From: Halobacillus amylolyticus
GTDB lineage: Bacteria; Bacillota; Bacilli; Bacillales; Halobacillaceae
DNA length: 64,000 bases
Direction: 5' to 3'
Assembly (NCBI RefSeq): GCF_022921115.1
Contig: NZ_CP095075.1
Location: forward strand, 3,732,001-3,796,000
Under the pieces are notes generated by a model. The model saw only the letters and a list, made by a program, of their open reading frames with translations. It made no database searches and was not told the origin of the DNA. Below are positions 1 to 8,883 of the stretch, in pieces (within the stretch, counting starts at the first letter, position 1; the number at the start of each line of letters is the position of its first letter). A program made the position numbers and the translations under genes.

Positions 1-522
1 TCAAAGTATAATGAACGAAGAGCAGAGTGCGAACAGGCCTTGGCCGACTTGAAAGAAACACTTGATATTCATTCTCTCGGCGACTTAAGTATCGATGAAT
101 TTGAGAATAACAAACACCTTATCAAAAATACAACAGAACTCAAAAGAGCCAAGCATGCGGTTTATGAAAATCAAAGAACCATTGAAGCTGTTCATAGGCT
201 TAACAATGGCGATTTGATTGGATTTGGCCAGCTTATGAATGAATCACACGTATCTCTGCGGGATGACTATGAAGTCACGGGAAAAGAGCTCGATGCCCTT
301 GTCGAGGCAGCATGGGAAGAAGGGGCCATTGGTGCGCGAATGACTGGTGCAGGTTTTGGAGGCTGTACCATTAATATTGTGAAAAAGACGGAAGAGGATC
401 ACTTCATCCAAAAGGTAGGAAAACGTTATAAAGATAAAGTTGGGTTAACAGCAGACTTCTACGTTGTGGAAATCGGAGATGGAGCAAAACAGCTGGAAGG
501 AGGCGAAAAAGTATGGCAATAA
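1..522 (+). CDS. galK: Galactokinase, C-terminal part (5' end outside window)
   Basis: The frame is open from base 1 and reads SKYNERRAECEQALADL, a typical GalK segment, so the gene is cut by the window edge rather than starting at the TTG at 40. GalK phosphorylates alpha-D-galactose to galactose-1-phosphate in the Leloir pathway in the cytoplasm. The GHMP-kinase C-terminal motif GARMTGAGFGGC (about codons 113-124 of this part) is present and forms part of the nucleotide and substrate site. The last 10 bases overlap galE, so the two are translationally coupled. The order galK-galE-galT fits a galactose utilisation operon. Only the identity of the missing N-terminus is unseen. Confidence 0.93.
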   Translation, partial: SKYNERRAECEQALADLKETLDIHSLGDLSIDEFENNKHLIKNTTELKRAKHAVYENQRTIEAVHRLNNGDLIGFGQLMNESHVSLRDDYEVTGKELDALVEAAWEEGAIGARMTGAGFGGCTINIVKKTEEDHFIQKVGKRYKDKVGLTADFYVVEIGDGAKQLEGGEKVWQ

Positions 523-1508
523 TGGTATGCGGTGGTGCTGGATATATTGGAAGTCATGCAGTGGCGGAGCTATTATCCAAGCGTGAAGATGTTATTGTCG
601 TTGATAATTTACAAACAGGTCATCAGGAGGCACTGTTAGAAGGTGCGGATTTCTATCATGGCGATTTAAGGGATCAAAATTTTATTAATGAGGTTTTTGA
701 ACAAAATTCAGTTGAGGCAGTCATTCATTTTGCAGCAGATTCACTTGTAGGAGAAAGTGTTCAAGATCCCTTAAAGTATTTTGATAATAATGTGAACGGA
801 ACTATTTCACTGTTAAAAGCAATGAACAAATACGATGTTAAGAATATAGTATTCTCGTCTACCGCAGCTGCTTATGGCGAACCAAAGCAAATACCTATTC
901 CCGAAGAATCACTAACAAATCCGACGAACCCTTACGGTGAATCAAAGTTGGCTGTAGAGAAGTTACTGTATTGGGCTGAACAAGCCTATGGTCTTCGTTA
1001 CACGATTTTCCGCTACTTTAATGTAGCAGGTGCCGATTTAAAAGGAAGGCTTGGTGAGGATCATGAACCTGAGACCCATTTGATCCCAATCATTCTGCAA
1101 GTGGCTTTAGGTAAAAGAGATCACATTGACATTTATGGGGATGATTACGATACACATGATGGGACTTGCGTAAGGGATTATATTCACGTCAAAGACCTAG
1201 TGGATGCTCATCTGTTAGCTGTGGAATCACTAGAAAAGCATAAACAAAGCAGGATTTATAACCTAGGAAACGGTAGTGGTTTCTCTGTAAAAGAGATAAT
1301 TGAAAGCGCCCGACGTGTGACTGGTAAATCAATACCTGCGCGGATTGCACCCCGGCGTGCGGGAGATCCGGCAAATTTGGTAGCTTCACCGGCTAAAGCG
1401 ATTGAAGAGTTAGGTTGGAACCCTTCCCACTCTAGCATTGATGAAATGATAGAAAGTGCATGGAAATGGTTTCAAGACCATCCTAATGGATATACCAACT
1501 TAGCCTAA
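513..1508 (+). CDS. galE: UDP-glucose 4-epimerase
   Basis: 331 aa, the usual GalE length. It interconverts UDP-galactose and UDP-glucose using bound NAD. Seen directly: the N-terminal Rossmann motif GGAGYIGSH (residues 7-15), the catalytic SSTAAAYG and the YGESK motif with the catalytic Tyr and Lys, and RYFNVAGAD. It belongs to the extended short-chain dehydrogenase family. The start overlaps the galK end by 10 bases, and galT follows 14 bases after the stop behind a GGGGGTGG ribosome site, so all three genes are one transcription unit. UDP-galactose and UDP-glucose made here could also feed cell-wall glycosylation encoded later in the window. Confidence 0.95.
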   Translation: MAIMVCGGAGYIGSHAVAELLSKREDVIVVDNLQTGHQEALLEGADFYHGDLRDQNFINEVFEQNSVEAVIHFAADSLVGESVQDPLKYFDNNVNGTISLLKAMNKYDVKNIVFSSTAAAYGEPKQIPIPEESLTNPTNPYGESKLAVEKLLYWAEQAYGLRYTIFRYFNVAGADLKGRLGEDHEPETHLIPIILQVALGKRDHIDIYGDDYDTHDGTCVRDYIHVKDLVDAHLLAVESLEKHKQSRIYNLGNGSGFSVKEIIESARRVTGKSIPARIAPRRAGDPANLVASPAKAIEELGWNPSHSSIDEMIESAWKWFQDHPNGYTNLA

Positions 1509-1522
1509 GGGGGTGGATAGTT

Positions 1523-3037
1523 ATGAATATTTTCCAATCGATGAATAAAATGATTAATTATGGCCTGAATCAAAATTTAATAGAGGTTTGGGATATAGAT
1601 TACGTGCGGAATCAATGGCTCGACTTATTTCAATTAGCTGAATTTGATCCTGATGAAAGTTTTGTAATGGATGTAACGATCACAGATCCTGTACCGATTT
1701 TGAACGATATGCTCGATTATGCCGTTGAAAAAGGAGTCATTCCGGAAAATACTATCACAGATCGTGACTTATTTGATCCGCAAATTATGGATCAAATGAT
1801 AGCAAAGCCTTCGGAAATTATTAGGCACTTTTATAAATTATATGAAGAAGGAAGTCCTAAAGCTGCTACTAACTACTATTATCACTTATCACAAGCATCC
1901 TATTACATTCGTACAGACCGGATTGCCAAAAATCTGCACTGGTATTCACATACGGAATATGGGGATTTAGAAATTACCATCAATCTATCTAAACCTGAAA
2001 AGGATCCAAAAGTGATCGCCGCTTCTAAGAAAAATGCCGCCATTACTTACCCTAAATGTCTGCTCTGTAAGGAAAACGAAGGGTATGCAGGACGGTTGGA
2101 TCATCCTGCGCGGCAAAACCATAGAGTAATTCCAATAATGCTTGAAGGGGAGCGGTGGTACCTTCAATATTCTCCGTATGTCTATTACAATGAGCATTCG
2201 ATTGTTTTCTCAAGCGACCATCGGCCAATGAAAGTTTCACACGATGGATTTAGCAGATTGTTAGATTTCGTTGATCAATTTCCACACTACTTCATTGGAT
2301 CTAACGCTGACTTGCCAATTGTCGGCGGTTCGATATTGAGCCATGACCATTTTCAAGCTGGCCATCACATATTCCCAATGGCAAAGGCTGAATTTGATGA
2401 GATTTTTGAAGTCGCTGGCTTTTCTCGAACAAAATTTGGCATAGTTAACTGGCCGATGTCAGTCATCCGCTTGCAGGGTACGGATAAATCTGAAATTGCG
2501 TCGTTTGCAGCCTATATCCTTAAGAAATGGAAAGCCTATAGCGATCCAGCTGTTGAGGTCCTTGCGGCTACGAATGACGAATCTCATCAAACGATTACAC
2601 CAATAGCAAGAAGCAGGGACGGTTTGTTTGAATTGGACCTGGTGTTAAGGAATAATAGAACAAGTGAAGAACACCCCATGGGGATTTTTCACCCTCATGA
2701 ACATGTTCATCACATCAAGAAAGAGAATATCGGCTTGATAGAAGTGATGGGATTGGCTGTACTTCCGGGCCGTCTAATTGAAGAAATGGATCAGTTATTA
2801 GAATACATGGTAAATAATGATTTACACGTGGCCTCTGAAGATGAGAAGACGGCTAAACATCTGGATTGGGCTAAGGGAATCATTGCGAAGTATCCCTCTG
2901 TTACGAAAGAGGATGGTAGAAAGATATTAGATCATGAAATAGGGATAAGGTTCGCTGAAGTATTGGAACATGCCGGGGTGTTTAAGAGAACGGAACAAGG
3001 GAGAGCGGCATTTATAAAGTTTATTCGAACATTATAA
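1523..3037 (+). CDS. galT: Galactose-1-phosphate uridylyltransferase, Firmicutes class II type
   Basis: 504 aa, matching the long class II GalT of Firmicutes rather than the 350-aa enteric class. It exchanges UMP between UDP-glucose and galactose-1-phosphate, the middle step of the Leloir pathway. Motifs seen: CLLCKENEGYAGR (about residues 180-192), SHDHFQAGHH, which holds a histidine-rich active-site stretch, and HPHEHVHHIKKENIGLIEVMG, a second one. It is the last gene of the gal operon; a hairpin terminator follows 18 bases after the stop. Confidence 0.93.
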   Translation: MNIFQSMNKMINYGLNQNLIEVWDIDYVRNQWLDLFQLAEFDPDESFVMDVTITDPVPILNDMLDYAVEKGVIPENTITDRDLFDPQIMDQMIAKPSEIIRHFYKLYEEGSPKAATNYYYHLSQASYYIRTDRIAKNLHWYSHTEYGDLEITINLSKPEKDPKVIAASKKNAAITYPKCLLCKENEGYAGRLDHPARQNHRVIPIMLEGERWYLQYSPYVYYNEHSIVFSSDHRPMKVSHDGFSRLLDFVDQFPHYFIGSNADLPIVGGSILSHDHFQAGHHIFPMAKAEFDEIFEVAGFSRTKFGIVNWPMSVIRLQGTDKSEIASFAAYILKKWKAYSDPAVEVLAATNDESHQTITPIARSRDGLFELDLVLRNNRTSEEHPMGIFHPHEHVHHIKKENIGLIEVMGLAVLPGRLIEEMDQLLEYMVNNDLHVASEDEKTAKHLDWAKGIIAKYPSVTKEDGRKILDHEIGIRFAEVLEHAGVFKRTEQGRAAFIKFIRTL

Positions 3038-3054
3038 AAAAATTGTATTGTAAA

Positions 3055-3082
3055 AAGGAGCCTCCTAATCGGGAGGCTCCTT
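3055..3082 (+). terminator. Terminator of the gal operon
   Basis: An 11-bp perfect stem (AAGGAGCCTCC / GGAGGCTCCTT) with a 6-nt loop follows the galT stop. The T-tract is short, so read-through is possible. Confidence 0.75.
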
Positions 3083-3308
3083 AAGTTCGTATGGGCGAGG
3101 GCGGCTTTCATAATTTCTTGGATAAAAAGTACAATAATTGGCTGATTGTTCGGATAGGTAGTTTGAAAAACAAGTTATGCACCGGATTTTTTCGTGGAAT
3201 TGACGGTTAGGTTAAGGCGAAGATGTAATAATGGCGAGTCGAGATTAAACGAAGTGAGCGCTATACTTACGCTATAAACATTGAATCAAATCACGGGGAG
3301 TAAATGTT

Positions 3309-3482
3309 ATGAGTCATTATGAAAATATGAGCAGATTTGAAAAGGAATCTTTAACTAACTACACTGTGCCTTGCTGGAAGTGTAAAGAACAGGTAGATGA
3401 ACATGACATTATAGCTGTGACGGATGGAAGAACGTCATGGATGGAACTATGTCAGGACTGCTATAATTTTTATCTTTGTTAG
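3309..3482 (+). CDS. Small protein with two CxxC-type cysteine pairs
   Basis: 57 codons starting at ATG 3309, with a GGGGAG ribosome site 8 bases upstream. The product has a CWKC pair near residue 23 and a CQDC pair near residue 49, spaced like the four ligands of a small zinc ribbon. I do not recognise a family. It lies alone between the gal operon terminator and the convergent MMPL gene. It could be a stand-alone zinc-binding regulator or accessory protein; the sequence does not say which. Confidence 0.6.
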   Translation: MSHYENMSRFEKESLTNYTVPCWKCKEQVDEHDIIAVTDGRTSWMELCQDCYNFYLC

Positions 3483-3515
3483 GCGAAAAGAAGTACGTGG
3501 ATTAAAAGAATAAAA

Positions 3516-3552
3516 GACTCACCACTGAAGTGAGTTACTTCAGTGGTGAGTC
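3516..3552 (-). terminator. Terminator of the MMPL/MarR operon
   Basis: A perfect 15-bp stem (GACTCACCACTGAAG and its complement) with a 7-nt loop lies just past the MMPL stop. On the minus strand it is followed by a TTTTATTCTTTT tract. Confidence 0.85.
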
Positions 3553-3558
3553 CTACAT

Positions 3559-6210
3559 CTAATGTTTTTTCTGTTTGAACGGCCACCACACACCATTACC
3601 AAAAGAAACCGTAATAGCTGGAATAAGCAATGGAAGGATAATTAATCCATATAGCAGCAGGCCTGTAATAACGATCGTTGCAATTTGAATTAAGCTTAAT
3701 ACGCCTGATGGCATCATGGCACCAAATGTACCTGCGAGTATAATTGCTGCTGTAATAACAACCGTACCCATTTTTGCCATTGAAATCATCATGGCTTCTT
3801 TGACATCTATTTTTGCCTCTTCATTGAAGCGGTCGAGCAAGAAGATAGAATAGTCGACACCTAATGCGACGAGCATGACAAACCCGAAGAAAGGGACTGC
3901 CCATGTGATCCCATCATAGTTTAATAGGTTAACGAATATTTTCTCTGCAATGGAAACAGATGTGTAATAAGTTAACAATAAGGATCCAATCATATAGAGC
4001 GGCATAATCATCGACCGGAATAGAACGGAAAGTACGATGAATAAACCGACAAGCATAATAACCATCGTTCTAGTAAAATCAGCTTGGGATATTTCTGATA
4101 GATCTTCGTTTGTACTTGAAATGCCACTATAGGCCACGGTCATATTTTCAAGAGGCGTTCCTTCTACTTGATCTTTTACTGTCTCTTTAATGGCTTCAGT
4201 TGTATGGATCGCTTCTTTTGAGTAGGGATCGTTGTTTAAGACAACCTCAAGCATAATGCCCTGTTTATTATCGAAAGAATAACGGTCAATGGCTGGCATG
4301 AAGTCTTCACTATCAAGTGTGCCCTCTGGAATAAACACACCTGTTTCACGAAGAGAATCGGATTCTCCCATAGCTCTGACAATTTCTTCTGCATCGCCTA
4401 GACCCGACTCAATTTGATTCAGCCCTTCCATTGCGGCATCGATTCCACCAGCTAGTTCTGTCAGTGCGTCTTTCATCACACCAATTTGACTAGCTTGCCC
4501 TTGGATACTCGAAGAGGCTCCAGCCAGGGATTGTTGGACTTGCCCGAGTTGCTGCTGAACTCGTGCTAATTGCTGTGAAGCTTGAGCAATATTACCTGTC
4601 TGCCCGAGGCCTTGGTTAATCACAGCAAGCTGATCATTAATTTGCCCAAGAGCATTTGCAGCTTCACCTAGTCCGCCTGTATTGGCGCTTGGCCCTGAAG
4701 GAAGCTGAGCGGACATGTTTTCTAGGCCTGCCTGAATTTCAGATAATCCGGATTGGGTATCTTCAATGCCTTCACGTGATTGCTTTAGCCCATCTGCTAC
4801 TTGCTTTAATTGACTGTCGGCATACAAATCATCGATAATTTCTCCTACGGGCCTTGTAATGGTCCGAATCGAGTCAACATTTTCATTCTTCACAATTTCC
4901 GAACTCAACTCTTCAACATAAGGAATGACATCTCTAGTAACGAGTTCTTCATCACTTTTAATAATGATGTTTAGTGGAAGAGATTCTCCTTTTCCAAAAC
5001 CTTCTTCTATTGCATTTAATCCTTTTACAGAATCATAACCATCACCGATTTCATTAACTGTATTGAATGATAATTGTCCATTATAAGTGAGCAAAAATGG
5101 AACCGTAATGATGGCAACAATAACTAATGACCAAATGGGTCTATAGACAGAGAAGCGGCCGAGCAACGTCCATAATTTACTGTCTTTATGTGAGGCGGAC
5201 TTTTTGGATGGCCAAAATAACTTTTCTTTCAAAACAGCCATAAAAAATGGAACAAGTGTGTATAACACAATCATGAGTACGGCTATACCAACAGCTACGC
5301 CCACTGCTGATTTAAAGATCGTAAATTCTGCAAATCCTATTGCCAGGAAACCGATAAAAACAGCAACGCCACTGATAACCAATGTGCGTCCAGCCGTTTT
5401 ATACGTATTGATAATCGCTGTTTCAGTCGAATGACCTTGAGAAAGTTCTTCCTTATACCGACTTAGCAGTAGAATACAGTAGTCTGTTCCGATTCCGAAC
5501 AAGACAGCTACCAGGAATATTTGTGTGTAGTTCGAAACAGGGAAACCGAACCAGTCGATGAAAAAGGATACGAGTGACTGACTTAATAAATAGGTAACCC
5601 CAACAGCAACAAGTGGAATAAATGGCGTGATGATCGAACGGAACACAACGAGCAGCAGGACAAAAATAAGAACAACGGTAATGATTTCAGTTCGTTCCAA
5701 GCCTTCTTGACTACTCTCGTTTACATCCTGGTTGATGATGGCTTGACCTGTAACATAAGCTGTTATGTTTTCCGGTATTAGATCTGAATTAATTTGATCG
5801 GCAAGCTCATTTATTTCTTCACTCGTTCCATCAACTGTAACAGGAACCAAGATGGTTTTCTCATCCTCTGAAACGAGTTGACCCTTCGTTTCTTTATTTT
5901 CATAAGGCGCAACTACATTTGTAATCGGGCCTTCCAGTTCCTTTAGCTGGTCTACAGTGGAAGTAATGGTTTGCTTTGTGTCTTCATTTGCCGGTTCATC
6001 TAGCGCAAAAACAAGCGAAATCGTTTCATCGTTTGCACCAGCTTCTGCTAAAATTGCTGCAGCTCTTTGTGAATCGGTATCTTTAGGTAATTGTAGTGTA
6101 CCTGCTTCTTCTGCTTGTTCAGTTAGATTAGGTGAAAAAATGAACAAAGCAGTAGTTACTATAATCATGGCTACAGCAATGAGCCACTTTAACCTTAATA
6201 TAACCTTCAT
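3559..6210 (-). CDS. MMPL/RND-family membrane exporter
   Basis: 883 aa integral membrane protein of the MMPL branch of the RND superfamily (the group that includes B. subtilis YdfJ and YdgH). It should use proton-motive force to export lipids or drugs. Architecture: TM1 at about 7-27, an extracytoplasmic loop, a TM block at about 178-350, a second large loop at about 370-690 and a second TM block at about 700-870. Each TM block carries the expected DY motif (GTDYCILLLSRYKEE and GVDYSIFLLDRFNEE). The second loop contains a Gln/Ser/Gly-rich heptad-like stretch (about 470-610) that may form coiled coil. It overlaps the upstream marR gene by 4 bases. A decayed paralogue lies at 7511-8130. Confidence 0.9.
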   Translation of the reverse strand: MKVILRLKWLIAVAMIIVTTALFIFSPNLTEQAEEAGTLQLPKDTDSQRAAAILAEAGANDETISLVFALDEPANEDTKQTITSTVDQLKELEGPITNVVAPYENKETKGQLVSEDEKTILVPVTVDGTSEEINELADQINSDLIPENITAYVTGQAIINQDVNESSQEGLERTEIITVVLIFVLLLVVFRSIITPFIPLVAVGVTYLLSQSLVSFFIDWFGFPVSNYTQIFLVAVLFGIGTDYCILLLSRYKEELSQGHSTETAIINTYKTAGRTLVISGVAVFIGFLAIGFAEFTIFKSAVGVAVGIAVLMIVLYTLVPFFMAVLKEKLFWPSKKSASHKDSKLWTLLGRFSVYRPIWSLVIVAIITVPFLLTYNGQLSFNTVNEIGDGYDSVKGLNAIEEGFGKGESLPLNIIIKSDEELVTRDVIPYVEELSSEIVKNENVDSIRTITRPVGEIIDDLYADSQLKQVADGLKQSREGIEDTQSGLSEIQAGLENMSAQLPSGPSANTGGLGEAANALGQINDQLAVINQGLGQTGNIAQASQQLARVQQQLGQVQQSLAGASSSIQGQASQIGVMKDALTELAGGIDAAMEGLNQIESGLGDAEEIVRAMGESDSLRETGVFIPEGTLDSEDFMPAIDRYSFDNKQGIMLEVVLNNDPYSKEAIHTTEAIKETVKDQVEGTPLENMTVAYSGISSTNEDLSEISQADFTRTMVIMLVGLFIVLSVLFRSMIMPLYMIGSLLLTYYTSVSIAEKIFVNLLNYDGITWAVPFFGFVMLVALGVDYSIFLLDRFNEEAKIDVKEAMMISMAKMGTVVITAAIILAGTFGAMMPSGVLSLIQIATIVITGLLLYGLIILPLLIPAITVSFGNGVWWPFKQKKH

Positions 6211-6659
6211 TTCATCTCATCCTCAACTTTCAAAATCGTTCTCACTTTATTGAATATGCGAATAAACTCATCAATCTCGGAATCTTTAAGTTCATCGGAT
6301 AGTAGATCTTCTATGTGGTGTGAGATTAATTCATTCGATTGGTGAATGACATCTCTTCCTTTATCTGTTAACGAAATTGTTTTACCTCGCTGATCTTCCT
6401 TCGAATCAATGACTTTTACGAGACCATTTTGGCTCAATTTCTTCACCCTATTTGAAACAGCACTCTTATGGACTCCTTGCAGTTCTGCCAATCTTCCAGG
6501 TGAAACCTTTTCCACTTTGGATAAAATTTGCAGCATATGAATTTGCTCAGGGGAATAAAGATCATAAATTTCATGTTCAATCGATTTGATGATTCGTTCT
6601 GTACCGTAAATCATCACATCTTTAAATAAATCTACTGCCTCATCTAATCGTTTGTTCAC
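6207..6659 (-). CDS. MarR-family transcriptional regulator
   Basis: 150 aa winged-helix regulator starting at GTG 6659 behind a GGGAGG ribosome site. Recognition region: SPGRLAELQGVHKSAVSNRV (about 53-72), followed by the wing region with DQRGKTISLTDKGR. Its ATGA overlap with the MMPL exporter gene shows co-translation, so it most likely represses the exporter operon until a substrate binds. Two identical palindromes sit just upstream (6682-6726), which fits autoregulation by a dimeric repressor. The ligand cannot be inferred. Confidence 0.9.
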   Translation of the reverse strand: MNKRLDEAVDLFKDVMIYGTERIIKSIEHEIYDLYSPEQIHMLQILSKVEKVSPGRLAELQGVHKSAVSNRVKKLSQNGLVKVIDSKEDQRGKTISLTDKGRDVIHQSNELISHHIEDLLSDELKDSEIDEFIRIFNKVRTILKVEDEMK

Positions 6660-6681
6660 TATAAAACCTCCCGATGGAAAT

Positions 6682-6726
6682 TAGTTTACACCCTAAACTA
6701 ACATGTATAGTTTACACCCTAAACTA
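6682..6726 (-). promoter_or_regulatory. Tandem palindromic operator, probable MarR binding sites
   Basis: Two identical 19-bp palindromes TAGTTTACACCCTAAACTA lie at 6682-6700 and 6708-6726, 26 bp apart centre to centre. That is about two and a half helical turns. They begin 22 bases upstream of the marR start codon, where the promoter should be. Binding by the adjacent MarR protein is inferred from position and symmetry. Confidence 0.75.
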
Positions 6727-6907
6727 CATAGAAGCAACCATTCAATAAGCCAGTTTGGATTGAGAACTTTGAAAAAATGACTGATCTAAATAGAGTTAGA
6801 AGATGTGTTAATTCATCATCAGCTTAAGATATGTTAGACTGAGATCTAAAGAAAATAGAGCATTGAGAAACTATAAAACTATTAATAGCTGTTAGGGGTT
6901 GAAATGT

Positions 6908-7180
6908 ATGAAAAGTACAGGTGTAGTAAGAAAGGTAGACGAACTTGGAAGAATAGTCATACCGAAAGAACTTCGTCGTACGTTACAGGTGGAAGAGAAG
7001 ACACCGCTTGAAATTTTTGTTGAAGATGAAAAAATTATTTTAAAGAAATATAAGGCGAGTAAAGAATGTGCTATTACTGGAGAAATCAGCGATGATAATC
7101 GTGAGTTTGCAAATGGGCTTGTTTTGAGCCCGAGAGGTATTGAACTGTTAAAACAAGATTTAGAAAAGGTTGTTAATTAA
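6908..7180 (+). CDS. abrB: AbrB-family transition-state regulator
   Basis: 90 aa from ATG 6908, chosen over an upstream TTG at 6899 because AGGGG lies about 10 bases before it and the protein then begins MKSTGVVRKVDELGRIVIPK like AbrB. The N-terminal swapped-hairpin AbrB/SpoVT DNA-binding domain (residues 1-50) is well conserved, and the C-terminal part (KECAITGEISDDN) also follows AbrB/Abh. AbrB represses many stationary-phase genes in Bacillaceae. The symbol could be abh or another paralogue; family membership is firm. It stands alone with its own terminator. Confidence 0.85.
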   Translation: MKSTGVVRKVDELGRIVIPKELRRTLQVEEKTPLEIFVEDEKIILKKYKASKECAITGEISDDNREFANGLVLSPRGIELLKQDLEKVVN

Positions 7181-7220
7181 GAGCTTTTACCAGCATAGAA
7201 TTAGCATAGTTAATTTACGA

Positions 7221-7247
7221 AGAAACCGCTCTTGATGGGCGGTTTCT
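7221..7247 (+). terminator. Terminator after the abrB-like gene
   Basis: A 9-bp stem (AGAAACCGC / GCGGTTTCT) with a 9-nt loop is followed by a weak T-rich run. Confidence 0.65.
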
Positions 7248-7319
7248 CTTATGACTTTTATTTTGTTTGAATTTAGTGAAAGAAGTAACTTTAGGAGATT
7301 TAGATTTAGCAAGTGAGGC

Positions 7320-7483
7320 ATGACGATGGTTGTTGTTACACTCGAAATAGGGTTTGCCCGCATGGTAGGAGATCGTGTTATTTTCATGGATGAAGGAATT
7401 GTGATGGAGGAAAACACCTCGACAAAATATTCGGTGAACTAGATAACCCAAGAACCAAAGAAATCCCGAGTAAAGTACTATAA
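7320..7483 (+). pseudogene. 3' fragment of a GlnQ-type amino-acid ABC transporter ATPase
   Basis: Reading from ATG 7320 gives [20 protein letters not shown] followed by IFMDEGIV, which is the switch (H-loop) region and C-terminus of GlnQ-like ATPases (usual form TMVVVTHEMGFAREV). The H-loop histidine is replaced by leucine. A one-base frameshift near 7428 is needed to continue into [17 protein letters not shown] and the stop at 7481-7483. Walker A, Walker B and the signature motif are all missing, so this is a dead remnant. Confidence 0.75.
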
Positions 7484-7510
7484 GTGAAAAAATACCAATA
7501 AAAGCCATCT

Positions 7511-8130
7511 CGAGTCATCCAATATTTTCAAATCCGAAAAATGGCACGGCCCAGCTGACCCCGCCATAGTTTAGCAGATTGATGAAGGTCAATTCTGCAA
7601 TGGAAACAGATGTGTAGTAAGTGAGCAAAAGAGAACCTATCATGTAAATCAGCATGATCATCGAACGGAATAAAATCGTAAGCACAATGAATAATCCGAT
7701 TAGGATAATGATCATCGTTCTAGTGAAGTAGTTTTTGGATATACCTTACATATCATCATCATTTGGTGTACCTTTCGCTTGATCTTGTACAGTTTCTTTG
7801 ACGGTTTCAGTAGTATTCAATGGCTTCTTTTGAATAAGGATCGTTCTATAGAATTACCTCGATTTTAATTCCTTTCTGGTTAGCAAAAGAATAACGATCG
7901 ATCGCTGGAATTCCTCGTTATCAAGGGTGCCTTCAGGGATGAATATGCCAGTTTCGCTTAGCGAATTTGATTCCCCTATAGCTTTCGTAATATCTTTAGC
8001 TTCTTTAATACCAGTTTCAATTAGTCACATTACCTGACTGTTGAAGGCTTTGATTAGTGACAGTAAGCTGCTGATTTATTTAGTTAGGGCATTAGTAGCT
8101 TTGCCTAGGTCATTTGTATTAGTTGTCGTA
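7511..8130 (-). pseudogene. Decayed second copy of the MMPL exporter
   Basis: The open piece at 7515-7715 encodes LFRSMIMLIYMIGSLLLTYY, nearly the same as the intact exporter at 3559-6210. The following DNA up to about 8130 aligns with the loop region of the intact gene (around 4090-4690) with several small deletions and stops. The N-terminal half and the last ~100 residues are absent. It arose by duplication of, or from a close relative of, the neighbouring exporter. Confidence 0.8.
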
Positions 8131-8322
8131 ATTTTAGTCCTCTATATTTACATAAAAATCAAAAGCTATTATACTATTGGGATCTTAGGGGTGGTTTTGA
8201 TTTGTTGCTAGTTAATTGAGTTAAGGTTTTTTTGTTACATAGTAAGTAACCCTTGTTAATGGAAAAGTAAATAGAATTTAAATAAGACAGAATTTAATGA
8301 TTTTAGAAAAGGATGACAAAAA

Positions 8323-8562
8323 ATGAAAAAATTAGGTCAAATTACAGCTGCTTTATTAATGGTAGTCGTGCTAAGCTTTGGAGGTTTTGTTGGATCTAAC
8401 TTCATAAATACTGTGGAGGCTTCGTCAACCGGTAATATTATCGGATCAACCTCCTTAGGAAGCGATTGGCAATCTGGACGCACTGGATTCCAGGCAGGCT
8501 GTGCATTCTCAGAGTGGCTAGGCTTATTTGAATGCCACTCCTCACAGGTGCCTTGGAGATAG
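8323..8562 (+). CDS. Small secreted peptide of unknown function
   Basis: 79 aa, with an AAAGGATG ribosome site before ATG 8323. The N-terminus is a clear signal peptide (KK, then a hydrophobic run LLMVVVLSFGGFVG, with likely cleavage after TVEA at about residue 33). The remaining ~46 residues contain two cysteines, 14 residues apart (GCAFSEWLGLFEC), plus Trp, Gly and Ser. Size and layout fit a secreted bacteriocin-like or signalling peptide, but I recognise no family and see no immunity or export gene nearby. A degenerate tandem duplicate of its 3' end follows. Confidence 0.6.
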   Translation: MKKLGQITAALLMVVVLSFGGFVGSNFINTVEASSTGNIIGSTSLGSDWQSGRTGFQAGCAFSEWLGLFECHSSQVPWR

Positions 8563-8592
8563 TTTCCTTTTATGGATTCGAATTCATACAGA

Positions 8593-8679
8593 AGCGATTA
8601 GAGAAGTAACGAATTAGTTCCCAGTTAGACTGTGCAACTGAAGAGTGGCTAGGTGTTAAAATGCCCTCCCTAAGTAGAT
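8593..8679 (+). repeat. Degenerate tandem copy of the peptide gene 3' end
   Basis: DNA from AGCGATT at 8593 aligns with the peptide gene from 8461 at an offset of 131-132 bases. Shared landmarks are AGCGATT, CCAG, TGTGCA, AGAGTGGCTAGG and AATGCC. Translated in the matching frame it gives a diverged second version with EWLG, but with the second cysteine lost and no start codon. It is a decayed partial duplication. Confidence 0.6.
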
Positions 8680-8718
8680 AAAGCCGAACAATATACATTT
8701 GTTGTTTTGTTCGGCTTT
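8680..8718 (+). terminator. Terminator after the secreted peptide gene
   Basis: An 11-bp stem (AAAGCCGAACA / TGTTCGGCTTT) with a 17-nt loop is followed by TTG. Confidence 0.7.
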
Positions 8719-8728
8719 TGTCTATTAT

Positions 8729-8845
8729 CTATAAATCACATAATCTTTTAAACCACATCTCAAAGAACTTATTGTCAGGATCACGATTATTCGTAAATCT
8801 CAGTTTTGAAGCAGCCTTTTTAGAAGTTGTAAAAGCCTAATATTT
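8729..8845 (-). pseudogene. Short C-terminal gene remnant, unknown family
   Basis: On the minus strand an open stretch reads TSKKAASKLRFTNNRDPDNK and continues FFEMWFKRLCDL to a stop at 8729-8731. A stop lies a short way upstream in frame and there is no start or ribosome site. The composition is protein-like, so this may be the end of a lost gene, but the call is weak. Confidence 0.3.
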
Positions 8846-8883
8846 TCCTTTTAACCTTATCATCTTTTTGGCTACATAAACCG

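Noticed and set aside
7187..7508. Minus-strand ORFs over the abrB terminator and GlnQ fragment
   Set aside because: The plus-strand GlnQ remnant explains the open frames; the minus-strand translations look random.
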